A stretch of DNA of 64,000 nucleotides from Halothiobacillus diazotrophicus (GCF_001663815.1 NZ_CP016027.1:2666501-2730500), one strand, 5' to 3'. Shown: positions 18,793 through 29,244, counted from the first letter of the stretch. Numbers and translations: made by a program. Notes: generated by a model from the letters alone, not told the origin.

Positions 18793-21471
18793 ATGTCCGA
18801 GGTCACGGTTAAAGATTTAGCAAAAATTGTTGGTGCCACGCCCGAACGCCTGCTGGTACAGCTTGCGGAAGCGGGCGTTGCGGCCAGTTCGGCCGATTCA
18901 CTGATCAGTGACAGCGACAAGATGAAGTTGCTGGCGCACTTGCGTCAGGGGACGGCTGCCACTGCCGGCGCGCCACGGCCCAACCGGATTACCCTGCAGC
19001 GCAAGAAGCAGGAAGAAATCAAGGTGGGTGGCGGTGCGGCGCGTGGCAAGACGGTGGCGGTCGAATACCGCACCCGGAAGACCTATGTGGCGCGCGATAT
19101 GGCGGATGCTTCCCAGCAACCGGTCAGCGAGTCACCCGCCGTTGCCCCCGCCGCCGAGCCGGCGACAGCGCCTGAAGTGGCCCCGGCCAAAACCGCGCCG
19201 GTTTCCGCGCCCGAGCCGGCCCCGACGCCAGTCGTTGCGTCTGCAGACGCGGTGGCCGCAGAGCCGGTGGTCGAGACACCTGCGCCGGAAGTGACGCCTT
19301 CGCCGGAGAAGCCCGAAGCTGCGCCAGCGCCTGCCGCGTTCGATACGGTGCTCGAGGAGGCGCCCGAGGCCGAGCGGTCGGCCGAGACGCAATCCCCGGA
19401 AGTCGACGAAGTGACGGGACGACCGAAGTCCCGCCTGCGGATCATCGCCATGCCTTCCGAGGCGCCGGGCATCGATATCACCAAATCCGACAATCTGTCC
19501 GGTCGTGGGAACTCGTCCTCGGATGAGCCCGAGCGCAAGAAGGGCGCCAAGCATGGCGGCAAGGGTCGCCATGAGCGGGAGAGCCAGGGTGGCCGTGCGG
19601 AACTGCATCTGGGTGCCGGTGCGCACGAGCGCCGCGCCAAGCGGGCGAAGAAGGCTACCGGTCGCGGCGGCGCGACTGCGGCGAAGCAGACGAATTTCGA
19701 ACGCCCCACGGCGCCGGTGGTCCGTGATGTCACGGTGCCGGAGACGATCTCCGTTGCCGACCTGGCCCAGAAGATGTCCGTCAAGGGCGTCGATGTCGTG
19801 AAGACCCTGTTCAGCATGGGCGTGATGGCGACCATCAACCAGATGATCGATCAGGATACGGCCATTCTCGTGATCGAGGAGATGGGGCACAACGCGATTC
19901 CGCAGTCCGAGTCCTCGCTCGAGGAGGAGCTGATGGATGCGGTCGAGCAGGGCGTTGCCCTGCCGCGTCCGCCAGTCGTCACCGTCATGGGTCACGTCGA
20001 CCACGGCAAGACTTCCCTGCTGGATTACATCCGCCGCGCCAAGGTCACAGCGGGCGAAGCCGGCGGCATCACGCAGCACGTGGGCGCCTATCACGTCGAA
20101 ACGAGCCGCGGCGTCATCAGCTTCCTCGATACGCCGGGCCATGAAGCCTTTACCGCCATGCGTGCCCGGGGGGCGAGCGTAACCGACCTCGTGATTCTCG
20201 TAGTTGCCGCCGACGACGGGGTGATGCCGCAGACCAAGGAAGCGATCCACCATGCGCGTGCGGCCGACGTGCCGATCGTCGTGGCCATCAACAAGATCGA
20301 CAAGCCGAATACCGACCTGGAGCGCGTTCGCAGCGAACTATCCCAGGAAGGCGTCATTTCGGAGGATTGGGGCGGCGACACGCAGTTCGTTCCCGTGTCG
20401 GCGAAGACCGGCCAGGGGATCGACGAACTGCTGGATGCGGTGCTGATTCAGGCCGAGGTCCTGGAACTCAAGGCACCGGTCGAAGGCCATGCCAAGGGTA
20501 CCGTGGTCGAATCCTCTCTGGAGAAGGGCCGTGGCCCCGTGGCCACCGTCCTGGTGCGCAGCGGCACCCTGAACAAGGGGGATGTCGTGCTGGTCGGTCA
20601 GGAATATGGCCGGGTGCGTGCCATGCTGGACGAAAACGGCCAGCCGATCGAATCGGCCGGTCCGTCCATCCCGGTGGTTATTCTCGGTCTCTCGGGCACG
20701 CCGCAGGCGGGCGACGATCTCGTCGTGCTCGAGGACGAGCGCAAGGCGCGTGAAATTGCGCTCTTCCGGGCGGGCAAGTACCGCGACAGTCGTCTGGCGA
20801 GTCAGCAGTCCTCGAAGCTGGAAAATCTGTTCGAGCAGATGAAGGAGGGCGAGGTCGCCACGCTGAACGTCCTGGTCAAGTCCGACGTGCAGGGCTCGGC
20901 CGAAGCCATCCGCGACAGCCTGAACAAGCTGTCTACCGACGAGGTGAAGGTCAACGTCCTGATGAGCGGCGTCGGCGGGATCACCGAGTCGGATGTCAAC
21001 CTGGCGCTCACCTCGAACGCCATCATGATCGGCTTCAACGTCCGTGCCGAAGCCTCGGCGCGCAAGCTGGCCGCGGCACAGAACGTCGAGATCCGCTACT
21101 ACAGCATCATCTACGAGATGATCGACGACGTGAAGCAGGCTATGGCCGGTCTGCTCGGCACTGAAACCCAGGAGAAGATCGTGGGTCTGGTCGAAGTTCG
21201 GGACGTCTTCCGTTCGCCGAAGTTCGGTGCGATTGCCGGCTGTATGGTGACCGAGGGCCTGATCCGCCGCGGCAATCCGATTCGGGTTCTTCGCGACAAC
21301 ATCGTGATCTACGAAGGCGAACTCGAATCCCTGCGCCGGTTCAAGGACGACGTCCAGGAAGTCCGTTCCGGATTCGACTGCGGTATCGGGGTCAAGAACT
21401 ACAACGACGTGCGCGTCGGCGACATCATCGAAGTCTTCGAGCGGGTCGAGGTGCAGCGGACAATGGACTGA
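18793..21471 (+). CDS. infB: translation initiation factor IF-2
   Basis: IF-2 is the GTPase that brings initiator tRNA to the ribosome. ATG 18793 follows AGGAGACCCC and yields 892 residues, very near E. coli IF2-alpha. The protein has the N1 domain ([18 protein letters not shown]), a long Ala/Pro/Glu-rich linker (about 110-230) and a second IF2_N module. The GTPase domain carries [20 protein letters not shown] and NKIDKP, and domains II-IV follow. The frame upstream to 18649 lacks family similarity. Confidence 0.97.
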   Translation: MSEVTVKDLAKIVGATPERLLVQLAEAGVAASSADSLISDSDKMKLLAHLRQGTAATAGAPRPNRITLQRKKQEEIKVGGGAARGKTVAVEYRTRKTYVARDMADASQQPVSESPAVAPAAEPATAPEVAPAKTAPVSAPEPAPTPVVASADAVAAEPVVETPAPEVTPSPEKPEAAPAPAAFDTVLEEAPEAERSAETQSPEVDEVTGRPKSRLRIIAMPSEAPGIDITKSDNLSGRGNSSSDEPERKKGAKHGGKGRHERESQGGRAELHLGAGAHERRAKRAKKATGRGGATAAKQTNFERPTAPVVRDVTVPETISVADLAQKMSVKGVDVVKTLFSMGVMATINQMIDQDTAILVIEEMGHNAIPQSESSLEEELMDAVEQGVALPRPPVVTVMGHVDHGKTSLLDYIRRAKVTAGEAGGITQHVGAYHVETSRGVISFLDTPGHEAFTAMRARGASVTDLVILVVAADDGVMPQTKEAIHHARAADVPIVVAINKIDKPNTDLERVRSELSQEGVISEDWGGDTQFVPVSAKTGQGIDELLDAVLIQAEVLELKAPVEGHAKGTVVESSLEKGRGPVATVLVRSGTLNKGDVVLVGQEYGRVRAMLDENGQPIESAGPSIPVVILGLSGTPQAGDDLVVLEDERKAREIALFRAGKYRDSRLASQQSSKLENLFEQMKEGEVATLNVLVKSDVQGSAEAIRDSLNKLSTDEVKVNVLMSGVGGITESDVNLALTSNAIMIGFNVRAEASARKLAAAQNVEIRYYSIIYEMIDDVKQAMAGLLGTETQEKIVGLVEVRDVFRSPKFGAIAGCMVTEGLIRRGNPIRVLRDNIVIYEGELESLRRFKDDVQEVRSGFDCGIGVKNYNDVRVGDIIEVFERVEVQRTMD

Positions 21472-21562
21472 CCGGCATCACCTGCGTCGTCCGGAGGGCG
21501 TGACGCGCGCTCCGGGCAACCGGTGAGCCGCGTCCATTCATTCAATCAGGGTATGGACCGAT

Positions 21563-21988
21563 ATGCCTCAAGGTTTTGGTCGTCATCAACGAGTGGCGGA
21601 ACAGATTCGCCGTGAAATCGCCGATCTGCTGCGCGAAGAGATCCGTCAGGCGGGCATCAGCCTGCTGACCGTCACCGATTGTGAAGTGACACGGGATCTG
21701 AGCTTCGCGCGGATTTATTACAGCGTCTTGAATGCCGAGGAACGCGATCGCGCGCAGGCCTGGCTGGATAGCGCCGCCGGTCATCTACGCAGTGAGCTGG
21801 CGCACCGGATGCGCTTGCGCAGCGTGCCGCGGCTGAGCTTCCATTTCGACCCGTCCATCGAGCATGGCATGCAGATGGATGCACTGATCTCTGCCGTCCG
21901 TAAACAGGACGATGCACACAGTGCTGCGGCCGGCGAATCTGACGCCGACGATTCGGCCTCACCCGATACCCCGAATCCGGAGCGTTAG
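21563..21988 (+). CDS. rbfA: 30S ribosome-binding factor RbfA
   Basis: RbfA is a small KH-fold cold-shock factor for 16S rRNA 5'-end maturation. The 141-residue protein carries RVAEQIRREIADLLREEI, the DLSFARIYYSVL strand and VPRLSFHFDPSIEHGMQMDALI. The last 25 residues are an acidic Ser/Ala tail. Its stop codon TAG (21986-21988) overlaps the AGGA used by truB. Confidence 0.95.
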   Translation: MPQGFGRHQRVAEQIRREIADLLREEIRQAGISLLTVTDCEVTRDLSFARIYYSVLNAEERDRAQAWLDSAAGHLRSELAHRMRLRSVPRLSFHFDPSIEHGMQMDALISAVRKQDDAHSAAAGESDADDSASPDTPNPER

Positions 21989-21992
21989 GATC

Positions 21993-22949
21993 GTGGCACG
22001 ACGGCGCCGCGGGCGCGAAATCAACGGCATTCTGCTGCTGGATAAACCGTTGGGACTGAGTTCCAACCAGGCCCTGCAGCGGGTGAAACATCTGTTCAAT
22101 GCGGCCAAGGCGGGGCACACGGGCAGCCTCGATCCGGAGGCGTCGGGCCTGCTTCCCCTGTGCTTCGGTCACGCGACGCGCGTTTCCGGCCTCCTATTGG
22201 ATGCGGACAAGACCTATCGGGTGATCGGACGGCTGGGGTTGCGTACCGAGACGGGCGACATGGAAGGGGCCGTCATCGAGGAACGTCCGGTACCGACGCT
22301 GACCGCCGCGACGCTCGAGCCCTACCTCGCGCAGTTTCGCGGGTTGGTCGCCCAGGTGCCGCCCATGTACTCCGCGCTCAAGGTGGATGGGAAACGGCTG
22401 TACGAATTGGCCCGCGCCGGTGAAGTCGTCGAACGCAAACCGCGGGATATCCACTTCTATCGCATTGAACTGCTGAAGTTCGATGGCCGGGATTTCGAAC
22501 TCCTGGTTCATTCGAGCAAGGGGGCTTATATCCGTACGCTCGTCGAGGATATCGGTGCGGAGATCGGTTGTGGCGCCGTGGTGACACGGCTTCGGCGCAC
22601 CGGCCTCGGGCCCTGGTTGTTCGAGTCCGACGGGGCCGATCCGGCGGTCGATGCCTCGGGTGCACGCATGTGGACCCTCGACGCGCTGAAAGAAATCGTT
22701 GAAGGTGGGGAGGAATCGGCGATCGACCGTGTTATCCTGCCCACCGATTCGGCACTGTCCGGCTATCCGACCGTACGGTTGGATTCGGAAAGCGCCTTTC
22801 ATATTCGTCATGGTCATCCGGTGTTTGTGGGCAATGCGCCGCAAACAGGGCTATTCCGTCTGTACGGGCCCGACGACCTTTTCCTGGGTATGGGGGAAGT
22901 TCTGGATGACGGTCGAGTCGCGCCGCGGCGTTTGTTCGCGGCGTTGTGA
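21993..22949 (+). CDS. truB: tRNA pseudouridine(55) synthase TruB
   Basis: TruB makes pseudouridine 55 in the T-loop of tRNAs. I chose GTG 21993, giving MARRRRGREINGILLLDKP (318 residues), with AGGA three bases upstream. The catalytic Asp47 lies in GHTGSLDPEASGLLPL. A later conserved element is VPPMYSALKVDGKRLYELAR, and a PUA-like C-terminal domain follows. The open frame to 21912 overlaps rbfA. Confidence 0.95.
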   Translation: MARRRRGREINGILLLDKPLGLSSNQALQRVKHLFNAAKAGHTGSLDPEASGLLPLCFGHATRVSGLLLDADKTYRVIGRLGLRTETGDMEGAVIEERPVPTLTAATLEPYLAQFRGLVAQVPPMYSALKVDGKRLYELARAGEVVERKPRDIHFYRIELLKFDGRDFELLVHSSKGAYIRTLVEDIGAEIGCGAVVTRLRRTGLGPWLFESDGADPAVDASGARMWTLDALKEIVEGGEESAIDRVILPTDSALSGYPTVRLDSESAFHIRHGHPVFVGNAPQTGLFRLYGPDDLFLGMGEVLDDGRVAPRRLFAAL

Positions 22950-22950
22950 G

Positions 22951-22969
22951 CGCCCCCTGACCGGGGGCG
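22951..22969 (+). other. GC hairpin between truB and rpsO
   Basis: CGCCCCC and GGGGGCG form a perfect 7-bp stem around TGACC, two bases after the truB stop, with no T-run. It may be a processing or stabilising element separating truB and rpsO messages. Confidence 0.5.
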
Positions 22970-23055
22970 GCATGGCATGGGTCATGGGCACTGAGGTGCT
23001 CGGACCGCATGTTTTTTATCAACCATACACGCCCAGGTGAAATAGGAGTTTATCC

Positions 23056-23325
23056 ATGTCTCTGACAACTGAAGAAAAGGCCCAGATTCTGGCCGATTAC
23101 AGCCGCGGCACCAGCGATACCGGTTCTCCGGAAGTCCAGGTTGCCCTGCTGACGCACCGTATCGTACACCTGACCGAACACTTCGCGACCCACAAGAAGG
23201 ATCACCATTCCCGCCGTGGTCTGCTGAAACTGGTCAACCAGCGCCGCAAGCTGCTGGACTACCTGAAGTCCAAGGATCTGGGGCGCTATCAGGATCTGAT
23301 CGCGCGTCTGGGTCTGCGTAAGTAA
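23056..23325 (+). CDS. rpsO: 30S ribosomal protein S15
   Basis: S15 binds the central domain of 16S rRNA. The 89-residue length is standard. The diagnostic segments are [29 protein letters not shown] and [16 protein letters not shown] lies ahead of ATG 23056. It sits between truB and pnp as in most gammaproteobacteria. Two hairpins and a T-run follow before pnp. Confidence 0.98.
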   Translation: MSLTTEEKAQILADYSRGTSDTGSPEVQVALLTHRIVHLTEHFATHKKDHHSRRGLLKLVNQRRKLLDYLKSKDLGRYQDLIARLGLRK

Positions 23326-23408
23326 GACCCGTCATGGACTCGTTACGGCTTCGCGCCTCGAGTCCTGACCGTAATTCTGGCAAGTCCCGGCGCGGGACCT
23401 GCCCCTCG

Positions 23409-23474
23409 ATCCCGGACTCGTGCCGGGATTGTGCCGTCTGAGTGCCGGAATTCCGGGGCTTGGGACGGTTTTTT
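23409..23474 (+). terminator. hairpin pair and terminator between rpsO and pnp
   Basis: The first stem is ATCCCGG/CCGGGAT (23409-23415, 23423-23429). The second structure has outer arms CCGTC/GACGG (23434-23438, 23464-23468) enclosing CCGGAATTCCGG and is followed by TTTTTT (23469-23474). It resembles the rpsO terminator and RNase III-processed region ahead of pnp in E. coli, where PNPase autoregulates. That parallel is inference. Confidence 0.65.
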
Positions 23475-23503
23475 CATATTTGATGACGAGTTAGGGGAAA
23501 GGT

Positions 23504-25573
23504 GTGACCGTATTCACAGAACGATTTGATTATGGTGCCCATGCGGTCACGTTGACCACGGGCGAGATCGCCCGTCAGGCCTCCGGGGCCGTCATGGTCG
23601 AAATGGGCAAGACGGTGGTTCTGGTGACCGCTGTCGTGGCGTCGTCGCCGGAAGCCGGGCAGGACTTCCTTCCCCTGACCATCGAATATCAGGAAAAATT
23701 TTATGCGGCCGGTCGAATTCCGGGCGGTTTCTTCAAGCGGGAAGGCCGTGCGACCGAGGCGGAAACGCTGATTGCCCGCTTGATCGATCGGCCCGTACGC
23801 CCGTTGTTCCCGAAAGGGTTCTACAACGAGGTTCAGGTGATCGCCCAGGTGCTGTCCCTCGACCCCGAGGTGGATGGCGACATCCCCGCCATGATCGGCG
23901 CCTCCGCCGCCCTCGCGCTTTCCGGTGCGCCCTTTGAGGGGCCATTGGGTGCGGCACGCGTCGGTTATATCGATGACCGGTTCGTGCTGAATCCGTCCAG
24001 CGAGCAGCTCAAGAACTCCCGTCTGGAACTCGTGGTCGCGGGGACCGATCACGCCGTACTGATGGTCGAGTCCCAGGCCGACCAACTGCCGGAAGCGGTG
24101 ATGCTCGATGCCGTGATGTTCGGCCATGCGGCGTTGCAGTCGGCCATCGGTGCCATCCGCCGTCTGGCGGAACAGGCCGCCCGTCCGGCCATGGCCTGGG
24201 CGCCGCCGATCGAGCATCCGGAACTGGCCGCGTCGATTCGCGCCGCATTTGGCGAATCCGTGACCGAGGCCTATCAGATCGCCGACAAGGCCACGCGGTA
24301 TGCCCGGTTGAAGGAACTGAAGGCCGACGCCGTCGCCCAGTTCGCCGCGGCGGAATCGGTTGAATCCAAGCTTGTCGAAGCCCTCTTCGAAGCGCTCGAG
24401 TCGTCCATCGTCCGGGGACGGATCCTGGATGGTGCCCCACGCATCGACGGTCGCGATACCCGCACGGTTCGGCCGATCACGGTGCGTACCGGCGTTCTCC
24501 CCCAGGTCCATGGCTCCGCCCTGTTCACCCGCGGCGAGACCCAGGCCCTCGTGGTGACGACGCTCGGCTCTGCCCGGGATGCCCAGCTGATCGATGCAGT
24601 CATTGGCGAACGCAAGGAATCCTTCATCTTTCATTACAACTTCCCGCCGTTCAGCGTGGGCGAAACGGGTCGTTTCGGTGCGCCGAAGCGCCGGGAAATC
24701 GGTCACGGCAACCTCGCGCGTCGGGGCGTTCAGGCCGTGGTGCCCGGTGAGGGCTACCCCTATACGCTGCGGGTCGTCTCGGAAATCACCGAATCCAACG
24801 GCTCGAGCTCCATGGCGAGCGTCTGCGGCGCTTCCCTTTCCATGATGGATGCCGGGGTGCCGGTCAAGGCGGCGGTAGCCGGTATCGCGATGGGGCTGAT
24901 CAAGGAAGACGATCGGTTCGTCGTGCTCTCGGACATTCTGGGTGACGAGGATCACCTGGGCGATATGGACTTCAAGGTGGCCGGTACGGCCGACGGCGTC
25001 AATGCACTGCAGATGGACATCAAGATCAAGGGGATCACCCGCGAGATCATGCATCAGGCCCTGGCGCAGGCAAAGGCAGGACGCCTGCATATCCTCGGCA
25101 TCATGAACGCCGCCCTGGCGGAGCCGCGCAAGACCGTTTCCGCCAATGCCCCGCAGTTCCTGACCATGCAGATCAATCCGGACAAGATCCGTGAGGTCAT
25201 TGGCAAGGGCGGGGCGACGATTCAGGGCATCACCCGCGACACGGGAACACAGATCGATATCTCCGAGGAAGGATTGGTCACGATCAGTGGCAGTTCCCAG
25301 GCGGGTGTCGAGGCCGCCAAGCTGCGTGTCGAGCAGATCACGGTCGAGCTCGAGATCGGCAAGATCTACGAAGGCAAGGTCGTGCGGATCACCGATTTCG
25401 GTGCGTTCGTCAACATCCTGCCGGGAAAGGATGGTTTGCTGCACATTTCCCAGATCTGCGAAGAGCGTCTGGAAAAGGTCACCGACCGTCTTCAGGAGAA
25501 CGATATCGTGCGTGTGCAATTGCTGGAACCGGACAAGCAGGGACGCATGCGCCTCTCGATGAAAGGGCTCTGA
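23504..25573 (+). CDS. pnp: polyribonucleotide nucleotidyltransferase (PNPase)
   Basis: PNPase is the phosphorolytic 3'-5' exoribonuclease of RNA turnover. The 689-residue protein has two RNase PH domains, with GGFFKREGR and the RPLFPKGF segment in the first and [11 protein letters not shown] and [19 protein letters not shown] in the second. A KH domain ([15 protein letters not shown]) and an S1 domain ([25 protein letters not shown]) follow. Translation starts at GTG 23504 after AGGGGAAAGG. It is slightly shorter than E. coli PNPase at the C-terminus. Confidence 0.97.
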   Translation: MTVFTERFDYGAHAVTLTTGEIARQASGAVMVEMGKTVVLVTAVVASSPEAGQDFLPLTIEYQEKFYAAGRIPGGFFKREGRATEAETLIARLIDRPVRPLFPKGFYNEVQVIAQVLSLDPEVDGDIPAMIGASAALALSGAPFEGPLGAARVGYIDDRFVLNPSSEQLKNSRLELVVAGTDHAVLMVESQADQLPEAVMLDAVMFGHAALQSAIGAIRRLAEQAARPAMAWAPPIEHPELAASIRAAFGESVTEAYQIADKATRYARLKELKADAVAQFAAAESVESKLVEALFEALESSIVRGRILDGAPRIDGRDTRTVRPITVRTGVLPQVHGSALFTRGETQALVVTTLGSARDAQLIDAVIGERKESFIFHYNFPPFSVGETGRFGAPKRREIGHGNLARRGVQAVVPGEGYPYTLRVVSEITESNGSSSMASVCGASLSMMDAGVPVKAAVAGIAMGLIKEDDRFVVLSDILGDEDHLGDMDFKVAGTADGVNALQMDIKIKGITREIMHQALAQAKAGRLHILGIMNAALAEPRKTVSANAPQFLTMQINPDKIREVIGKGGATIQGITRDTGTQIDISEEGLVTISGSSQAGVEAAKLRVEQITVELEIGKIYEGKVVRITDFGAFVNILPGKDGLLHISQICEERLEKVTDRLQENDIVRVQLLEPDKQGRMRLSMKGL

Positions 25574-25589
25574 CCCCGCTTTGTTCCCG

Positions 25590-25630
25590 GTTCGTTCCCC
25601 GTTCGTTCCCCGTTCGTTCCCCGTTCGGGG
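25590..25630. repeat. 11-bp tandem repeat after pnp
   Basis: Three exact copies of GTTCGTTCCCC run from 25590 to 25622, preceded by a degenerate copy and followed by GTTCGGGG. The end forms CCCCGTTCGGGG, a short palindrome. It begins 17 bases after the pnp stop. Confidence 0.85.
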
Positions 25631-25795
25631 CGGGAGAATGCGGTATGTCCGCCGCGTCATCGGCGTTGCCCGACGGGTGGCGTGATGAGGCGTTGCGGCC
25701 CGCGTTGTTCGCTAGCGTGAATTTGCGTTCCCCAATCGGGGTGCGATGCGTTAATCTCCACGGGTCTTTCTGTGAATTCGGGTGAGAGCTTCCTT

Positions 25796-27013
25796 ATGCA
25801 ACAGGTTCCTTCGGTCGCGCACCGGGTGCGGCTAGCACGTCAACCCATCGTCGATCGTGAGCTTCAGACGGTCGGTTATGAACTGTTGTATCGGGCTCAG
25901 GATGCCGATCAGATTGCGCGCATCAGCAATTCCAATCAGGCGACGGCTTCGGTGGTCATCAATGCCTTGACGGAAATTGGGCTCGAGTCGCTGGTGGGCA
26001 CGCAGCAGGCATTCATCAATGTACCGATGAAGCTCATGTTCAGCGACGTACTCAAGGGTATTTCAGCGCGACAGCTCGTGTTGGAGATTCTGGAAACCGT
26101 CGAGTGCAACGAGGCGACGGCCAAGGCCATGAGCGAGCTCAAGGCCTGCGGGTTCCGGATCGCCTTGGACGATTTTCCCACCAATCATCTTGGCGATCCC
26201 TGTGTCACCAACGCCCACTACATCAAGCTTGATGTACTGGCCGAGGGCGTGGACAAGGTGGCGGATTCCGTGGCGCGTGCGCATGGCGCCGGGCTCAAGG
26301 TCGTTGCCGAAAAGGTCGAGGAATGGTCGGACTATGAGGCATTGAAGGCCGCCGGGGTCGAGTATTTCCAGGGCCATTTCTTTGCGCGTCCCGAAATGAT
26401 TCTTCGGCCCTCCATTCGGGCCAACAAGGCGAACCTGCTCAGTCTGCTGATCCTGATGCAGGATGACAACATCACGATGGATGCGATCGCCGACAAGGTG
26501 AACACGGATCTTGCCCTGAGTTATCGTTTGTTGCGGCTGGTAAATTCTGCGGCCATCGGGCTGCGGCGCAAGGTGGATTCGGTGCAGGATGCCGTGCGTA
26601 TGCTCGGCCTGAATACCATTCGCAGCATGGTCTATCTCTCGGCCCTCACGGGCGTGGACGGCAAGGCGCCGGCCCTGGTCAAGACAGCGCTGGTGCGGGC
26701 GCGCTTTGCCGAAACCCTGGCCAAGAAGACCCAGCTGGCCAATCCGTACTCCGCGTTTCTGGTGGGGCTGTTTTCGACGCTCGATGCGTTCTACAACCAG
26801 CCGATCGACCAGATCGTCTCCGAGTTGCCTCTGGCGGACAACATCACCGCCGCTCTGTCCGAGCGGCAGGGCATTCTGGGCGAGATTCTCGAATACGTCG
26901 TGTTCTACGAACGGGGACAGTGGCTGGAAGGGGACGAAACGACCGACAAGCTCAACGAGGTTGCCCCGGAACTTTACGTGACTTCCGTGCACTGGGCGGA
27001 AACGCTTCTCTAG
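25796..27013 (+). CDS. EAL-like and HDOD domain signalling protein (YuxH type)
   Basis: The N-terminal half (about 1-205) is an EAL-type fold: LARQPIVDRELQTVGYELLYR, INVP, VLEILETVE, ALDDFP, YIKLDVL and YFQGHFFARP. The C-terminal half is an HDOD domain (LLSLLILMQDDNITMDAIADKV, LLRLVNSAAIGL). Several c-di-GMP phosphodiesterase residues differ: EAL reads ELL, DDFG reads DDFP, and the usual AEGVE reads AEKVE. This type more often binds or relays than hydrolyses c-di-GMP. ATG 25796 has GAGAG nine bases upstream; a GTG at 25772 is the alternative. A terminator follows, and the cyclic-nucleotide-binding gene is convergent. Confidence 0.85.
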   Translation: MQQVPSVAHRVRLARQPIVDRELQTVGYELLYRAQDADQIARISNSNQATASVVINALTEIGLESLVGTQQAFINVPMKLMFSDVLKGISARQLVLEILETVECNEATAKAMSELKACGFRIALDDFPTNHLGDPCVTNAHYIKLDVLAEGVDKVADSVARAHGAGLKVVAEKVEEWSDYEALKAAGVEYFQGHFFARPEMILRPSIRANKANLLSLLILMQDDNITMDAIADKVNTDLALSYRLLRLVNSAAIGLRRKVDSVQDAVRMLGLNTIRSMVYLSALTGVDGKAPALVKTALVRARFAETLAKKTQLANPYSAFLVGLFSTLDAFYNQPIDQIVSELPLADNITAALSERQGILGEILEYVVFYERGQWLEGDETTDKLNEVAPELYVTSVHWAETLL

Positions 27014-27042
27014 CTATCTCCGGCAGCTCCGGGGTGTACTCA

Positions 27043-27063
27043 GGGGCAAAATCGCCCCTTTTT
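27043..27063 (+). terminator. rho-independent terminator of the HDOD gene
   Basis: GGGGC and GCCCC (27043-27047, 27054-27058) pair around AAAATC and are followed by TTTTT. Confidence 0.8.
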
Positions 27064-27094
27064 CAGAACGCCACGGTGTCAGGCGTCGATCGGA

Positions 27095-27574
27095 TCAGTA
27101 GCGACCGCAGCCCTGATTGATGTAGTTCATCATCTGGAGTTGCTGCTGGTTCATCCGTCGAACGATTTCGCGGATGCTGTAGACGATGGCGCGCATCACC
27201 TTGTACACGATGATGGGATTGTCGATCAGCAGACCTTCCAGGCGGGTGCGGTGTATCGTCAGTACCGTGGCATCGCCGACCGCACGCAGGGTCGCGCTGT
27301 GCGGGGAACCATCCAGAAAGCCCGACTCCCCGGCGAGGTCGCCGGGGCCCAGCAGATGCAGGGTATCGCTGAACCCCCGGCCAGTATCGCGGCTGACGGC
27401 CAGGCGGCCCGACGCGACGACGAACAGGGTATCGCTGCTCGATCCTTCCGCAAACAGCAACTGGCCATTGGCGATGGTGCGCTGTTCGCAGATCGTCGCC
27501 AGGGTATTGCATTGTTCCAGGGTTAATTCACGACCAATCACGGTGTCTTGCAAGGCACGGCCTTCAATAGTCAT
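27095..27574 (-). CDS. stand-alone cyclic nucleotide-binding domain protein
   Basis: The 159-residue protein is a Crp/PKA-like cNMP-binding beta-barrel. The pattern includes GQLLFAEGSSSDTLFVVASGRLAVS, the phosphate-binding-cassette region GPGDLAGESGFLDGSPHSATLRA and the C-helix ending in IREIVRRMN. No helix-turn-helix follows, so it is not a CRP-type regulator. It may sense a nucleotide and act by protein contact. The position of the cassette Arg is not canonical, as SPHSATLRA replaces RSA, so ligand binding is uncertain. GGAACC precedes the start. It faces the HDOD/EAL gene. Confidence 0.8.
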   Translation of the reverse strand: MTIEGRALQDTVIGRELTLEQCNTLATICEQRTIANGQLLFAEGSSSDTLFVVASGRLAVSRDTGRGFSDTLHLLGPGDLAGESGFLDGSPHSATLRAVGDATVLTIHRTRLEGLLIDNPIIVYKVMRAIVYSIREIVRRMNQQQLQMMNYINQGCGRY

Positions 27575-27820
27575 TCTGCGGTTCCAGCGGTGTAGTTTGC
27601 CCTTTTCTCGGGGGGCGGCTCAACGGAGCCCACGGGCGATTGTGCGCTATTTTCAAGCGTACGATCAAGCGTGGGTCCGGGCCGGGCATGAAAAGACCCG
27701 CCGGGTTCCTGTCATCCTGAAGGCATGTTCCGTCAGGGGGCAGGCGCGTGGCGGGTATTTGGTTAGCCCGAATCGAGTCTTCGTTCGGGCATGATTTCGG
27801 TGCGGGGCTGAGGGCCTGTC
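27575..27820. other. intergenic stretch, nothing recognised
   Basis: The 246 bases between the cNMP-binding gene and the parvulin gene contain only short open frames without ribosome-binding sites, and no hairpin with a T-run was seen. Confidence 0.5.
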
Positions 27821-28822
27821 TCAGGGTTTGGCCCCGGCTTCGGGCTGGGCGGTTTCCTCGTGGGCGGGTGATGCCGGCGTGGCCGCTTCCGAATGTGCCT
27901 CGGCATGTTCGTCTGCCGGTGCGGCAGGCTTCGGTGCTTCGACCGGAGCGGTAATCACCACCTTGGCCTCGGCACGGAGCTTCTTGACGAGTTTCTCGAT
28001 CTCGGCACGCCGGTACTGGGTTTCCAGTTGCGGCTTGAGCTCGGCGAATGTCGGCGGTTTGCCTTCGCGGGTATCCTCGAGCTTGATCACGTGCCAGCCG
28101 AATTTGGACTGGACGGGTTCCTGCGTGATCTGGCCCTTCTTGAGCTTGGCGACGGCTGCGGAGAATTCCGGCACCATCTGATCGAGATCGAACCAGCCCA
28201 GTTCGCCGCCCTGCTTGGCAGAGCCGGGGTCCTGGGATTTTTCCTCGGCCAGCTTGGCGAAGTCGGCGCCGCTATCGAGCTGCTTGATGATCGCCTCGGC
28301 CTCATCCTTGGTCTTCACGAGGATGTGGGCCGCCTTGTACTGGGTCGTCTTGGGATAGCCCTGGACGAACTTGTCGTAGGCCGGCTGAAGATCGGCATCC
28401 GTGATCTTCATCTGGCTCAGGTACTTCGAGAGGTAGTCGTTGGCCAGCTGGTTGTCCACGGCATTTTCGATCTGAGCCTGGGTCCGGGGTTCCTTGTCCA
28501 GTCCTTCCTTGCGCGCAGCAGCGGCCAGCAGGCGCAGTTCGATCATCCGCTCGACGAGTCGCTGCTCCGGCATCGGCGTGGGCAGGGAGCCCTGAATCAC
28601 CTTGAGATTTTCCTCGTACAGCGGCTTGCCGTTGATGGTCGCGACGACCTTGCCGCTGGCCACTTTTTCGGTGGGGGCCGTCTGGTTGGCGGCCTGTTCG
28701 CCCAGGGGTGTCTTGGCTGCGGTCGATGACTGACCATTGCCCTGGCAGCCTGCGAGGCCGGCAAAGGCGACCAGGATGGCCCCCGTCAGGGTCGTATTCT
28801 TGATCCAGTGTGCATTCAGCAT
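27821..28822 (-). CDS. parvulin-type peptidyl-prolyl isomerase lipoprotein
   Basis: The 333-residue chain has a signal with lipobox LAGC and an N-terminal SurA/PrsA-like chaperone region (VVATINGKPLYEENL, VERMIELRLLAAAARKEGLD). The rotamase domain follows, with QYKAAHILVKTKDEAEAII, DPGSAKQGGELGWFDLDQMVPEF and SKFGWHVIKLED. A Pro/Ala/Glu/His-rich tail of about 40 residues ends the protein. It resembles PrsA- or EpsD-type foldases of the periplasm. AAAAGGAAATG precedes the start. It is the last gene of a yciB-yciI-ppi run on the minus strand. Confidence 0.88.
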   Translation of the reverse strand: MLNAHWIKNTTLTGAILVAFAGLAGCQGNGQSSTAAKTPLGEQAANQTAPTEKVASGKVVATINGKPLYEENLKVIQGSLPTPMPEQRLVERMIELRLLAAAARKEGLDKEPRTQAQIENAVDNQLANDYLSKYLSQMKITDADLQPAYDKFVQGYPKTTQYKAAHILVKTKDEAEAIIKQLDSGADFAKLAEEKSQDPGSAKQGGELGWFDLDQMVPEFSAAVAKLKKGQITQEPVQSKFGWHVIKLEDTREGKPPTFAELKPQLETQYRRAEIEKLVKKLRAEAKVVITAPVEAPKPAAPADEHAEAHSEAATPASPAHEETAQPEAGAKP

Positions 28823-28867
28823 GGGTTCATTTCCTTTTGAGCGGTGAGGGAAATCGAGGGAGGGGAA

Positions 28868-29182
28868 TTATTTGCCCACGGTCTGTCCGTAGGTCTCGCG
28901 ATAGGGCAGGATTTCGACCTGCGCATAGACGCCCTGGGCAAGATAGGGTTCGGCATTCACCCAGGCCTGGGCGTCTTCGACGCTCGGAAAATCGGCGATG
29001 ATGACGCTGCCGGAGAATCCGGTGACCATCGGGTCGCCCTCGGCGTCGGGCAGGGTCGGCCCGGCCGTCAGCAGGCGGCCTTCCGCCTGAAGGGCATCCA
29101 GGCGGGCGCGGTGTTCGCTGCGAAACGCCAGACGCTGCTGCAGTCGGTCCGGGTGGTCGGTGGCTATGATGGCAAAGAGCAT
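28868..29182 (-). CDS. yciI: YciI family protein
   Basis: This is a 104-residue ferredoxin-like-fold protein with the YciI pattern MLFAIIATDHPDRLQQRLAFRSEHRARLDAL, GRLLTAGP and GSVIIADFPSVEDAQAWVNAEPYLAQGVY. The conserved His of R(x)EH and the Asp before H (ATDHPD) are the proposed catalytic pair in this family. The cellular substrate is unknown. ATG 29182 follows GGAACGACC. The longer frame to 29599 is antisense-like and rejected. yciB lies 62 bases upstream, as in E. coli. Confidence 0.88.
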   Translation of the reverse strand: MLFAIIATDHPDRLQQRLAFRSEHRARLDALQAEGRLLTAGPTLPDAEGDPMVTGFSGSVIIADFPSVEDAQAWVNAEPYLAQGVYAQVEILPYRETYGQTVGK

Positions 29183-29244
29183 CGGTCGTTCCTTGTCGTT
29201 GGGTGAGTCGGGTCGGGCAGGCGAGAATCGTGTTGTCTGTCGGC

